DNA of 42,204 nt from Candidatus Woesearchaeota archaeon (lineage in GTDB: Archaea; Nanobdellota; Nanobdellia; Woesearchaeales; UBA119). The position numbers and the translations under genes are program-made. Location: the NCBI GenBank assembly GCA_030156615.1, contig JASGME010000008.1, positions 1 to 42,204 of the forward strand. Direction: 5' to 3'. The notes under the pieces are model-generated. The model was not told the DNA's origin. It worked only from the letters and a program-made list of their open reading frames with translations, and searched no databases. Below are positions 1 through 8,571 of the stretch, one piece after another (positions within the stretch are counted from its first letter, which is position 1; each line of letters starts with the position of its first letter).

Positions 1-1
1 A

Positions 2-175
2 GAGTTGTTCATCGATTTTGATTACCAAGAATTTGATAGGCTTAGATATATTCGGAACAGCATTAATTATTATGGAACAAAGGTAGAACTTAAACAAGGG
101 AAAGAAATAATCAAAAAAATCTTTCGAATGAAAAACTTATTTCTCAAAAAATATCTTAATCATGAAGAAGAATGA
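2..175 (+). CDS. C-terminal fragment of a CDS truncated by the window edge; possibly a HEPN-type helical protein
   Basis: Open frame from base 2 to TGA at 173-175: ELFIDFDYQEFDRLRYIRNSINYYGTKVELKQGKEIIKKIFRMKNLFLKKYLNHEEE*. 'RYIRNSINYYG' resembles archaeal HEPN-like C-termini. Confidence 0.45.
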   Translation, partial: ELFIDFDYQEFDRLRYIRNSINYYGTKVELKQGKEIIKKIFRMKNLFLKKYLNHEEE

Positions 176-223
176 GATATTTATGATTCTTTAAGTTTCA
201 CCATAAACGCTCAAACAACCGAC

Positions 224-237
224 ACATTTAAATACTC
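224..237 (+). promoter_or_regulatory. Archaeal TATA-box promoter for the S13 ribosomal operon
   Basis: 'catttaaatact' about 85 nt upstream of the S13 ATG, in the first intergenic region of the operon. Confidence 0.55.
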
Positions 238-279
238 TTTGAAAGCTCACTCTTAGCAAACTCGAGTCTCTTTGAGGCG

Positions 280-304
280 TAGAATAGAGTTTAATTCTAT
301 TCTA
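280..304 (+). promoter_or_regulatory. Leader hairpin upstream of S13
   Basis: Perfect 9-bp inverted repeat TAGAATAGA-gtttaat-TCTATTCTA, ending 1-2 nt before the GGTG Shine-Dalgarno-like motif and 12 nt before the ATG at 317. Confidence 0.55.
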
Positions 305-316
305 TGGGTGTTAATC

Positions 317-817
317 ATGGATAAAACAGATAAAAGAACAGAAAAGTCTTCAATGAAGCATATTGTAAGAATAGGTAGATACGACATCCCTGGGAATATG
401 CAGGTTATGTATGGTTTAACAAATATAAAGGGGATAGGAAAATCATTATCATCAGCAATATGTAATTCTTTAGGGATCGATAAGACAACAAAAGTAGGAA
501 TTCTTGAGCAGGACCAGATAGAAAAGCTAAATGATGCTGTTTTTAATCCTGCAAAATATGGCATTCCTTCATTCATGTTGAATAATCAAAAGGATTTTGA
601 AACTGGCGAAGACATGCATATAATTGGACAGGACATAGATATTAAGATAAATCAGATAAAGAACAGGCATATGAAGTTGAAGAGTTATAAAGGAACAAGA
701 TATCCTAAGAGGCTGACTGTAAGAGGACAGAGAACAAGGTCTAACTTTAGAAGAAATAAAGGAAAGGTTACTGGAGTATCAAAGAAGAAGAACAAGGCTT
801 CAGCTGAGAAGAAATAG
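317..817 (+). CDS. rps13: 30S ribosomal protein S13
   Basis: MDKTDKRTEKSSMKHIVRIGRYDIPGNMQVMYGLTNIKGIGKSLSSAIC...KGTRYPKRLTVRGQRTRSNFRRNKGK. ATG at 317 preferred over the ORF-track start because of the GGTG motif and leader hairpin. Confidence 0.95.
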   Translation: MDKTDKRTEKSSMKHIVRIGRYDIPGNMQVMYGLTNIKGIGKSLSSAICNSLGIDKTTKVGILEQDQIEKLNDAVFNPAKYGIPSFMLNNQKDFETGEDMHIIGQDIDIKINQIKNRHMKLKSYKGTRYPKRLTVRGQRTRSNFRRNKGKVTGVSKKKNKASAEKK

Positions 818-825
818 GTGTAAAA

Positions 826-1398
826 ATGGGAGATCCTAAGAAACAAAAGAAAAGGTATGAAACACCTAGACATCCTTGGGAAAAGGATAGAATTGAATTA
901 GAGAAAGGGCTTATTGTTGAGTATGGCTTAAAAAATCATAAAGAGGTTTGGAAAGCAAGAAGTTTTGTTAAGAGGGCTACGGATCAGGCTAAGAGACTTA
1001 TTGGTGAGAAAACTGAAAAAAGAGATGTTGAAAAGAAGAATCTTAGCAGAAGACTTCAAAAGTATGGCTTGATTCAGGCAGATGCAGGACTGGATAAGGT
1101 TTTTGATATACAACTGAAAGATGTTTTAGAGAGAAGACTTCAAACACTTGCTGTAAGAAAAGGATTATGCAAGAGCATGAAACAGGCAAGGCAGATGATT
1201 GTTCATGGACATATTACTGTTGGGGGGAAGAAACAGACCTCGCCTTCATATTTAGTAATGGTTTCAGAAGAGGATAGTATAGCTTTTTCTGGGGCATCGC
1301 CTTTTAGCGACGAAAATCATCCAGAAATCATTAAGATAAGAGAGGGCAAAGAACCGGAAAAACAGATTGTTAAGGAAGAATCAGGTGAGAAAGAATGA
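826..1398 (+). CDS. rps4: 30S ribosomal protein S4
   Basis: [24 protein letters not shown]...; S4 domain [34 protein letters not shown]; operon position. Confidence 0.96.
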   Translation: MGDPKKQKKRYETPRHPWEKDRIELEKGLIVEYGLKNHKEVWKARSFVKRATDQAKRLIGEKTEKRDVEKKNLSRRLQKYGLIQADAGLDKVFDIQLKDVLERRLQTLAVRKGLCKSMKQARQMIVHGHITVGGKKQTSPSYLVMVSEEDSIAFSGASPFSDENHPEIIKIREGKEPEKQIVKEESGEKE

Positions 1399-1802
1399 GC
1401 TCTAATAACAATGATAATATTAGATGGGGGATTGCCTATATTTATGCTTCTCATAACGATACTATTGTGCATATTACAGATTTATCTGGAAGCGAAACAA
1501 TTGCTCAATGCTCAGGAGGAATGGTTGTAAAGGCACATAGACTTGAGGCATCACCGACTGCAGGCCTCATAGCAGGCAAGAGAGCTGGTCAGACAGCCCT
1601 TGAGAAAGGGATTCAGGGGGTGCATATAAGAGTTAGGGCAAAGGGTGGTCATAATGGTCCTATGAATCCTGGAGGAGGAGCTCAGGCCGCGATAAGGGCT
1701 CTTTCAAGGGTAGGATTAAAAATAGGCGTTATTGAGGATGTTACTCCTATTCCTCACGACGGATGCAGAAAGAAAGGGGGTAAGAGAGGGAGGCGCGTCT
1801 AA
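1395..1802 (+). CDS. rps11: 30S ribosomal protein S11
   Basis: [39 protein letters not shown]...[21 protein letters not shown]. Confidence 0.97.
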   Translation: MSSNNNDNIRWGIAYIYASHNDTIVHITDLSGSETIAQCSGGMVVKAHRLEASPTAGLIAGKRAGQTALEKGIQGVHIRVRAKGGHNGPMNPGGGAQAAIRALSRVGLKIGVIEDVTPIPHDGCRKKGGKRGRRV

Positions 1803-1803
1803 G

Positions 1804-2583
1804 ATGAATATTGAAAGGTTATACAAATCAGAAGACGGATTAAAGCAGCGTTTTATTATTCGTGGAACGACACCTGCTTTTATGAATTCTTTAAGAAGGG
1901 CAATTATGACTTATGTGCCAACACTTGCAATAGAGGATGTTGAATTCAGAAAGAATTCTTCTGCTTTGTACGATGAAGTTATTGCTCATAGACTTGGATT
2001 GATTCCTTTAAAGACTGACCTTGAGAGCTATGAACTTCCTTCAGAGTGTTCATGCAAGGGAGAAGGATGTTCAAAATGTCAATTAAAGATTACGCTTGAT
2101 AAGAAAGGGCCTTGTACTGTTTATGCAGGTGATTTAAAGATAAGTGATCCAAAGATTAAGCCTGTATATCCAAAGATACCAATTGTTAAGCTATTGAAAA
2201 ATCAGGAATTGGCCTTTGAGGCAATAGCTATCCTTGGACTTGGAAAAGAACACGCAAAATGGTCGCCTGGTCATGCCTATTATCAAGGTTATCCTGAGAT
2301 AGAAATAGGAAAATGTGCTAATCCTGAAGAGGTTAAGGATGCCTGTCCAAAGGGTGTTTTTTTGATTAAAGATGGAAATTTAATGATTAATGAGGAAAAA
2401 ATAAAGGATTGTGATTTGTGCAGGGCTTGCTCTGATATTTGTGATGCAATAAAGGTTAGAGGGAGCAGAACAGATTTCATATTTTCAATTGAATCGTGGG
2501 GACAACTCGATGTTGATGAGATAATAAATTACGCATTAGATTACTTGAAGAAAACAACAAAGGACTTCAAGAAGAGTTTATAA
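1804..2583 (+). CDS. rpoD: DNA-directed RNA polymerase subunit D (Fe-S containing)
   Basis: MNIERLYKSEDGLKQRFIIRGTTPAFMNSLRRAIMTYVPTLAIEDVEF...; Cys motif CSCKGEGCSKC and ferredoxin-like ACP...CDLCRACSDIC insertion. Start ATG 1804. Confidence 0.96.
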   Translation: MNIERLYKSEDGLKQRFIIRGTTPAFMNSLRRAIMTYVPTLAIEDVEFRKNSSALYDEVIAHRLGLIPLKTDLESYELPSECSCKGEGCSKCQLKITLDKKGPCTVYAGDLKISDPKIKPVYPKIPIVKLLKNQELAFEAIAILGLGKEHAKWSPGHAYYQGYPEIEIGKCANPEEVKDACPKGVFLIKDGNLMINEEKIKDCDLCRACSDICDAIKVRGSRTDFIFSIESWGQLDVDEIINYALDYLKKTTKDFKKSL

Positions 2584-2592
2584 AAGCTAAAG

Positions 2593-2676
2593 GCGGGGGT
2601 GCCGGAGTGGCCAAACGGGCACGGTTGAGGGCCGTGTGGCTAAGTGCCTGCGAGGGTTCGAACCCCTTCCCCCGCA
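2593..2676 (+). tRNA. tRNA-Leu (anticodon GAG)
   Basis: Acceptor GCGGGGG (2593-2599) pairs with CCCCCGC (2669-2675); anticodon stem-loop CACGG-TTGAGGG-CCGTG; T-arm GAGGG-TTCGAAC-CCCTT; long variable arm (type II). Confidence 0.96.
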
Positions 2677-2693
2677 TTTCAGGGTTGATCAAT

Positions 2694-3056
2694 ATGAAAA
2701 GAACAGGACCAACGAATATGCAGATGGCAGAGCTCATAAAGGAGCTTAAGAGGATTGCCGCTATTGAAGATGCAGCTATCTGGAAGAGGGTTGCTGAGGA
2801 ACTTGAAAGACCAACGAGAAGCAGAAGGGTCGTCAACCTTTCCAGGATAAACAGGTTCTGCAATAATGATGAAACGATAATTGTACCGGGAAAGGTTCTT
2901 TCATCAGGAGAATTAAATAAAAAGGTTGTTATTGCTGCATGGGCATTCTCAGAGGCTGCTAAAGAGAAGATAAAAGGGGCAAATTCGGAAGCAATTTATA
3001 TTGAAGAATTAATAAAGAAGAATCCAAAGGGAAGCGGAGTAAGGATAATAGGGTGA
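2694..3056 (+). CDS. rpl18e: 50S ribosomal protein L18e
   Basis: MKRTGPTNMQMAELIKELKRIAAIEDAAIWKRVAEELERPTRSRRVVNLSRINRF...VPGKVLSSGELNKKVVIAAWAFSEAAKEKI. Start ATG 2694; the longer ORF-track start reads through the tRNA. Confidence 0.95.
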   Translation: MKRTGPTNMQMAELIKELKRIAAIEDAAIWKRVAEELERPTRSRRVVNLSRINRFCNNDETIIVPGKVLSSGELNKKVVIAAWAFSEAAKEKIKGANSEAIYIEELIKKNPKGSGVRIIG

Positions 3057-3481
3057 TTATTGTGATAATTTTTGATGCAAAGGATATGATTTTTGGAAGG
3101 ATTGCAACAAGGATTGCAAAGGAAGCCCTGCTTGGAAACGATGTAGTTGTTGTTAATACTAAAGATGTTTGCATAAGCGGAAAGAAAGAAGAGGTGTTAA
3201 AGAGTTTTAAGGAAAGATTTGATAGCAGTCATCCTTTGAAAGGTCCTTTTTATCCAAAGGAACCAGCAAGGTTATTCAAGAGAATGCTTAGAGGAATGTT
3301 GCCATATAAAAAAGAAAGGGGAAAGGTTGCATTCTCAAGGATTAAATGCTATGCAGGAGTTCCTAAAAGCTTAGAAGGAAAGGAGTTTATAAGGATTGAA
3401 GAAGCTAATATTAATAAGATACCTAGATTAAAATATGTCAGGCTGGGCGATATCTCAAAGATTTTAGGTGGTAAGGAATGA
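3053..3481 (+). CDS. rpl13: 50S ribosomal protein L13
   Basis: FDAKDMIFGRIATRIAKEALLGNDVVVVNTKDVCISGKKEEV...LPYKKERGKVAFSRIKCYAGVP. The exact start could be a few codons downstream. Confidence 0.94.
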   Translation: MIIVIIFDAKDMIFGRIATRIAKEALLGNDVVVVNTKDVCISGKKEEVLKSFKERFDSSHPLKGPFYPKEPARLFKRMLRGMLPYKKERGKVAFSRIKCYAGVPKSLEGKEFIRIEEANINKIPRLKYVRLGDISKILGGKE

Positions 3482-3885
3482 GCGAGAAGATTGTTCATAG
3501 TTCGGGAAAGAGGAAGATGGCGATTGCTAGGGCAACCTTGAAAAAAGGGAAAGGAAATGTTCTTATAAATCATAAACCATTAGGAGAGTTCAAAACTGAG
3601 ATGTACAGGATGAAGATTGAAGAGCCTTTGATTATAGCTGGAGATAAGGCATCAAAGATTGATATTGATGTCAATGTTTTTGGAGGCGGTATTTCAGGAC
3701 AGGCTCAAGCGATAAGACTTGCAATAGCCAGAGGATTAGTTGAATACTTCCAGAATGATAAATCAATAAAAGAAGCACTTGAAGATTATGATAGAACATT
3801 GCTTGTTGCCGATGTTAGAAGAAAGGAAACCAGAAAACCAAACAGGAGCAAGGCAAGGGCAAAGAGACAGAAGTCGTATAGGTAA
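3478..3885 (+). CDS. rps9: 30S ribosomal protein S9
   Basis: VHSSGKRKMAIARATLKKGKGNVLINHKPL...DVRRKETRKPNRSKARAKRQKSYR. Confidence 0.96.
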   Translation: MSEKIVHSSGKRKMAIARATLKKGKGNVLINHKPLGEFKTEMYRMKIEEPLIIAGDKASKIDIDVNVFGGGISGQAQAIRLAIARGLVEYFQNDKSIKEALEDYDRTLLVADVRRKETRKPNRSKARAKRQKSYR

Positions 3886-3908
3886 GGTTATTAAAAAGGT
3901 GAGAATAA

Positions 3909-4106
3909 ATGATAATTCCTGTGAGATGTTTTAGTTGTGGAAAACCAGTAGGTCATTTATGGGAAGATTTTAAGAAGAGGGTTGAGAAAGGTGAAAATCC
4001 AAAAGATGTATTGGATGATTTAGGCCTTGAAAGGTATTGTTGCAGGGCTCTCTTCATGGGACATGTTGATTTGATAGATTCGGTTGCTAGGTACAAGAAA
4101 GCATAG
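3909..4106 (+). CDS. rpoN: DNA-directed RNA polymerase subunit N
   Basis: [25 protein letters not shown]...[20 protein letters not shown]; Rpb10-type CFSCGK...RYCCR. Confidence 0.97.
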   Translation: MIIPVRCFSCGKPVGHLWEDFKKRVEKGENPKDVLDDLGLERYCCRALFMGHVDLIDSVARYKKA

Positions 4107-4118
4107 GAGGTATTGATT

Positions 4119-4283
4119 ATGACAATGATATGCTCATCGTGTAAGAAGGATGTTAGTAATAAGAAAGGAAGCGTTAGCTTTTTATGCCCAAATTGCGGGA
4201 AGGCTGAAATCATCAGATGTGTTGATTGCAGAAAAAGGGGAACGAAATATGTATGTCCTGTTTGTGGCTTTGTAGGACCTTAG
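4119..4283 (+). CDS. Small zinc-ribbon protein (HVO_2753-like, DUF1610-type)
   Basis: Not in the supplied ORF track (54 aa). MTMICSSCKKDVSNKKGSVSFLCPNCGKAEIIRCVDCRKRGTKYVCPVCGFVGP*: four CxxC knuckles, immediately upstream of EF-1beta. Confidence 0.88.
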   Translation: MTMICSSCKKDVSNKKGSVSFLCPNCGKAEIIRCVDCRKRGTKYVCPVCGFVGP

Positions 4284-4296
4284 AGGCGATGATAAG

Positions 4297-4575
4297 ATGG
4301 CTGATGTTGTTGTTACAATGAGGATTATGGGGGCTTCACCTGAGACTGATTTGAAAGCAGTTGATAAAGAGGTAAGGAGCATTATTGAGAAGAATGCAGG
4401 GAAAGGAGCTTATCAAAGCCGTGAAGAGCCTGTTGCCTTTGGCATAAAGGCATTGATAGTCAGCTTTGTTATGCCTGAAGAAGGAGGCAAGACTGATGCT
4501 ATTGAAAACGAGATTCAGGCAATAGATGGTGTTGAATCTGTATCAACGATTGATGTCAGAAGAAGCATTGGCTAA
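4297..4575 (+). CDS. ef1b: Elongation factor 1-beta
   Basis: MADVVVTMRIMGASPETDLKAVDKEVRSIIEKNA...VAFGIKALIVSFVMPEEGGKTDAIENEIQAIDGVESVSTIDVRRSIG. Confidence 0.93.
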   Translation: MADVVVTMRIMGASPETDLKAVDKEVRSIIEKNAGKGAYQSREEPVAFGIKALIVSFVMPEEGGKTDAIENEIQAIDGVESVSTIDVRRSIG

Positions 4576-5675
4576 TCATCTTGATTTATTATACTTATTA
4601 ATTCTTCAATTTTTGCATCTGTCTTTATTGCAGTATCTAAAAAATGTGTTCTTGAGGCAAATAGTCCTTTTTTCTTTATAGCATTGATGATGCTGTTTAT
4701 TGGCTTTAATCCAAGATTGAATCTCTTTGCTAATTCATGCATATCTATGTAGAATGGAGGAGCATCTTTTTCATCGCACAGCCTTTCCAAGAATTTCATT
4801 AATTCTTTATCATGAGAAAAATTTGAATATCTATTCTGAAGAGGAATGCTAAGGAGTTTTCCTGTATATAATGGGCCTGCAATTAATTCCTCTGGATTGT
4901 TTCTAGTATTATATTCTGTTAAATCAATATTAAAGCTCTTTGGATTAAAATGCAAGAAGGAATGGCCTTGAAGCAGTGAATCTGCCTGACTCTTTGACTT
5001 CTTTGCAAGAAGGAAAGCTCTTAAGTAGTGATCCTTTGAATAAGCCAAAATTGGATGCAGAGCAATTCCAAAACGGGCTCCTTCTCTCTGGGAGGCCATT
5101 ATTAGTATTCTTAAACCTGCTTCGTACATGAGAAAGTTGTGTATTGGCTGGGCAAAATATCTTCTAAGGCATGCTTTGGGATATGTTCCACATAATGCAG
5201 ATGTGTCTGTTGATGTCATTGCTATAATGCCATTATTCTTTATATGCTTAAGAGCATCCTGAATAAAGAAGATTGGGCTGCCAAAAGGATCTATGTCTAT
5301 GTAATCAAAGGAAGTTTTTGATGAGGCAAAGAATTCATCGGCCTTCTTGTTCGATACCTCAACTTTTTCATATATGTTATTTATGCGAAGGTTTTCTTTT
5401 AATGCCTCAATTGCTTCTGGATTTGCATCGTTGAAGCATATCTTTGATATCATTGAAGGAGGAAGTTCTTTTAGGAACCTTATCCCTCTTATGCCGCTTC
5501 CACATAAAGGCAATGCTACCTTCATGTCTGATTTTGATATTATTGAATTTAAAATTATCGCAATGTCTCTATTATGCTTCATTCTTGGATTATAAAAAAC
5601 CTCCATCCGCTTGCTTGGAACTTCATCAGTTGAAGCGATGAATTTGGCAGATCCTTCATTGATTAATTTCTTCAT
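4572..5675 (-). CDS. trm1: tRNA (guanine(26)-N(2))-dimethyltransferase
   Basis: EGSAKFIASTDEVPSKRMEVFYNPRMKHNRDIAIILN...ALPLCGSGIRGIRFLKE...FDYIDIDPFGSPIFFIQDAL. Confidence 0.94.
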   Translation of the reverse strand: MKKLINEGSAKFIASTDEVPSKRMEVFYNPRMKHNRDIAIILNSIISKSDMKVALPLCGSGIRGIRFLKELPPSMISKICFNDANPEAIEALKENLRINNIYEKVEVSNKKADEFFASSKTSFDYIDIDPFGSPIFFIQDALKHIKNNGIIAMTSTDTSALCGTYPKACLRRYFAQPIHNFLMYEAGLRILIMASQREGARFGIALHPILAYSKDHYLRAFLLAKKSKSQADSLLQGHSFLHFNPKSFNIDLTEYNTRNNPEELIAGPLYTGKLLSIPLQNRYSNFSHDKELMKFLERLCDEKDAPPFYIDMHELAKRFNLGLKPINSIINAIKKKGLFASRTHFLDTAIKTDAKIEELISIINQDD

Positions 5676-5803
5676 AAAGCATAAGATGAATTTATAATAT
5701 ATAAATTATGACATAATAGATGCATTATTAGAGAACAATGTTCTGATTTTATTCAAATTTTATGCTAAAAAGATTTATAAATGCAAAAGCCCCTCTAAAG
5801 GTT

Positions 5804-7591
5804 ATGGAAAAAGAACAGCATCTTCAGACAAGGAGCCCTATATGCGTTATGATGGGGCATGTAGATCATGGTAAATCAAGCCTGCTTGATGCAATTAGAA
5901 AGACGCATATTGTATCAAAGGAGGCAGGCGGAATTACCCAGTCTATCGGGGCTTCATTAGTTCCTATTGATATTGCTGCTAATATTTGCAGGAGGGTTTT
6001 TGGTGAATTTAATAAGATAAAATGTCCTGGCATATTGTTCGTTGATACACCGGGGCATGCTGCCTTTACTACTCTAAGAGCAAGGGGAGGCAATATTGCA
6101 GATATTGCTGTCCTTGTAGTTGATATTAATGAAGGATTCATGCCACAGACTTACGAATGCATTAACATCTTAAAGAAGTTCAAGACGCCTTTTGTTGTTG
6201 CCTGTAATAAGCTTGATAAGATTGCTGGATATAAGAAGAAGAGTGATAATGTTGTTGAATCTATTGAATCACAGCCAGAGGATGTGAGGGCAAGAATAAA
6301 CAAAGCGATTTATAGAATAGTTGGTTCTTTATATGAATCAGGATTTAACTCTGAAAGGTTTGACAGGGTAAAGGATTTCACAAAAGAGGTTTCAATTATT
6401 CCAACATCCGCAGCTAGCGGAGAGGGGATTGCAGAGCTTCTTATGATAATCATGGGACTTGCCCAGAGATTCCTTGAATCAAATTTAACACTTCATCCTG
6501 ATAATCCGGGAAAGGGGATTGTTTTGGAGGTAAAAGAAGACAAAAGTCTTGGAAAGAGCATTGATGTGATTCTTTACGATGGTCATCTAAAGGTTAATGA
6601 TATGATTGTTCTTGGAGGGATGCAAGGTCCGATTGTTACAAAGGTGAAAGGGATACTTGTGCCTGCTCCTCTTTCTGAGATAAGGGATAAGAAAACGAGG
6701 TTTAAAGGGGTTAAGGAGGTTACGGCAGCAATGGGCATTAGGGTTTTAGCTCCTTTGCTTAATGAAGCAATGGCTGGAACACCTCTATACGCAACAAATC
6801 AGGACCCTGCTTCTATTGAAGAAAAAAAGAAGAAAGTTATGCAAGAGATTTCTGATGTTTTCATAGAAACAGAGAAGTTAGGGGTTATCATTAAAGCTGA
6901 TAGTCTTGGAAGTCTTGAGGGGATAGCTAGCTTGGCAAAAGAGAGAGATATAGCTATAAGGAAAGCTCTTGTCGGCGATATTACAAAGAAGGATTTGATT
7001 GAAGCAGAAAGTGTTGCCAATGAAGCTCCTGAATTAGGGGTTATTTTTGGTTTTAATGTTGGCTTAAGATGTAATCCAAAAGAGATTGGTTCAAAGGTGA
7101 AGGTCTTTTTGAGCGATGTAATATACAGCATTCTTGAGGACTACGAGAAATGGAGAGAGGAGTTATTAGAAAGAAAAAAGAGGGAGAAACTTGAAAATCT
7201 TCCTTCTATCTGCAGATTTGTCTATCTGCAAAATCATACATTCAGGCAATCTAATCCTGCAATAATAGGAGTAGAGGTTCTTGCAGGCAATCTAACTAAG
7301 AATTCAAAGGTTTTAAGGAAAGATGGGATTGTAGTTGGAGAGATTAAAAGCATTCAGGTTGAAAACAAAAGTGTTGATTCAATTAAGAAGAATGAGAGGG
7401 CTGCTGTTGCAATTGAAGATGCTGTTTGCAACAGGAAGATATCTGAAGGTGAAGAGTATTATATAAAGATTGAGGAAGAAGATTATAGAAGGTTTAAGGA
7501 ATTGAGCGATATTCTAAGTGATGATGAAAAAGAGGTTCTTAAGGAGATAGCTGCATTAATGAGAAACAAGGATCCGATGTGGGGCTTATGA
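5804..7591 (+). CDS. infB: Translation initiation factor IF-2 (aIF5B)
   Basis: G1 VMMGHVDHGKSSLLDAIR; DTPGHAAF; NKLDKI; C-terminal aIF5B domains. A TATA-like GATTTATAAATGC lies around 5770-5783, inside the longer ORF's 5' end, so ATG 5804 is preferred. Confidence 0.95.
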   Translation: MEKEQHLQTRSPICVMMGHVDHGKSSLLDAIRKTHIVSKEAGGITQSIGASLVPIDIAANICRRVFGEFNKIKCPGILFVDTPGHAAFTTLRARGGNIADIAVLVVDINEGFMPQTYECINILKKFKTPFVVACNKLDKIAGYKKKSDNVVESIESQPEDVRARINKAIYRIVGSLYESGFNSERFDRVKDFTKEVSIIPTSAASGEGIAELLMIIMGLAQRFLESNLTLHPDNPGKGIVLEVKEDKSLGKSIDVILYDGHLKVNDMIVLGGMQGPIVTKVKGILVPAPLSEIRDKKTRFKGVKEVTAAMGIRVLAPLLNEAMAGTPLYATNQDPASIEEKKKKVMQEISDVFIETEKLGVIIKADSLGSLEGIASLAKERDIAIRKALVGDITKKDLIEAESVANEAPELGVIFGFNVGLRCNPKEIGSKVKVFLSDVIYSILEDYEKWREELLERKKREKLENLPSICRFVYLQNHTFRQSNPAIIGVEVLAGNLTKNSKVLRKDGIVVGEIKSIQVENKSVDSIKKNERAAVAIEDAVCNRKISEGEEYYIKIEEEDYRRFKELSDILSDDEKEVLKEIAALMRNKDPMWGL

Positions 7592-8070
7592 TTGAAAGGA
7601 TAAAGTCAGGCAATTCTAAAAGACTGATTAAACAGATTGGAGCGCAATTTGGCTGTGATGAAAAGACTTTTTTAGAGAGTTTTAGAGAGTTTGTTCTTCT
7701 TCGCAATAAGGACAAGATTTATTTGGTTAGAAAAGAAGCTGTTCTTTTCATAGAAGAAAGGCTTAGGATAAACAATATTGGACTTTACTTCTGCAAAGAG
7801 GAGGAAGAAGGGATAAGGCTTTCTGTTGAAGGTAGTTATTTTGTAGAGCCCTATGCAGGAAAGAATGTTCTTGAGCTGAGCAAGGATTCAGCTATAGAAT
7901 GGATGCATGGGAAAGATATTCAAGGAGATTTCTCAGGATATGATATTTATGTAGTAATAAAATACAAAACGCTTGTCCTTGGATGTGGAAAGATTACAAA
8001 AGATAAGAAAGTTTTGAAAAATTTCCTGCCAAAAGAGAGGATAATCTATTCTGACCTGCCTTTTCCATGA
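7588..8070 (+). CDS. NIP7-like pre-PUA/PUA domain RNA-binding protein
   Basis: MIERIKSGNSKRLIKQIGAQFGCDEKTFLESFREFVLLRNKDKIYLVRKEA...YDIYVVIKYKTLVLGCGKITKDKKVLKNFLPKER. Confidence 0.75.
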   Translation: MIERIKSGNSKRLIKQIGAQFGCDEKTFLESFREFVLLRNKDKIYLVRKEAVLFIEERLRINNIGLYFCKEEEEGIRLSVEGSYFVEPYAGKNVLELSKDSAIEWMHGKDIQGDFSGYDIYVVIKYKTLVLGCGKITKDKKVLKNFLPKERIIYSDLPFP

Positions 8071-8075
8071 TGCAA

Positions 8076-8357
8076 TCATCTAATGATTATCTTTTCAATC
8101 TGAAACCAGCCTCCATTATCGTTTCCAAGCATTGTAATCTCCTGGTTTGGTTCGCATAAGAATTTGCCCTCAAAAACTGCTTTTCCTTCCAATTCTTCAG
8201 AATAGAATATATATGTATTTTCATCCTTATATGAACAAAAATCTATAGTAATGTTCTTTTCTACTGTTGCAGGATTATAGTTTTCTGTTAAGAAAAGCAG
8301 TATTATTCCAAGAAGAGAGACAATAAGAGATATCTGCAGGAGTTTCCTTTCTTCCAT
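8076..8357 (-). CDS. Small membrane-anchored protein, possible OB-fold-like ectodomain
   Basis: N-terminal TM (LLQISLIVSLLGIILLFLT) followed by a ~65-aa beta-rich domain; convergent with the PUA gene. Confidence 0.6.
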   Translation of the reverse strand: MEERKLLQISLIVSLLGIILLFLTENYNPATVEKNITIDFCSYKDENTYIFYSEELEGKAVFEGKFLCEPNQEITMLGNDNGGWFQIEKIIIR

Positions 8358-8571
8358 ATTATTTCTGAGTGAATAAAAAGATATAAATTAAACTGAAGAA
8401 TTATCGTAAGATTTACATTGAAGGATGAAGTTAACGAGGAGATCATGTAGTTAAAAAACGCAAGGTTATATCATTCATAATTATTGAATGATTATTCACT
8501 TATGTTGAAAATGATACTTCTTTATGTATTTGCTAAAGAACATAAATGAATTTTATTAATTAGAAAATGGA

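Noticed and set aside
253-576. Minus-strand ORF opposite S13 (and other antisense ORFs such as 685-873, 928-1113, 2289-2480, 5866-6141, 27830-28222)
   Set aside because: Antisense to strongly recognised genes, low-complexity translations.
1732-1803. N-terminal extension of the RpoD ORF
   Set aside because: Overlaps the S11 3' end in another frame; the RpoD family start is at 1804.
2607-2693. N-terminal extension of the L18e ORF
   Set aside because: It translates through the tRNA-Leu; real start is ATG 2694.
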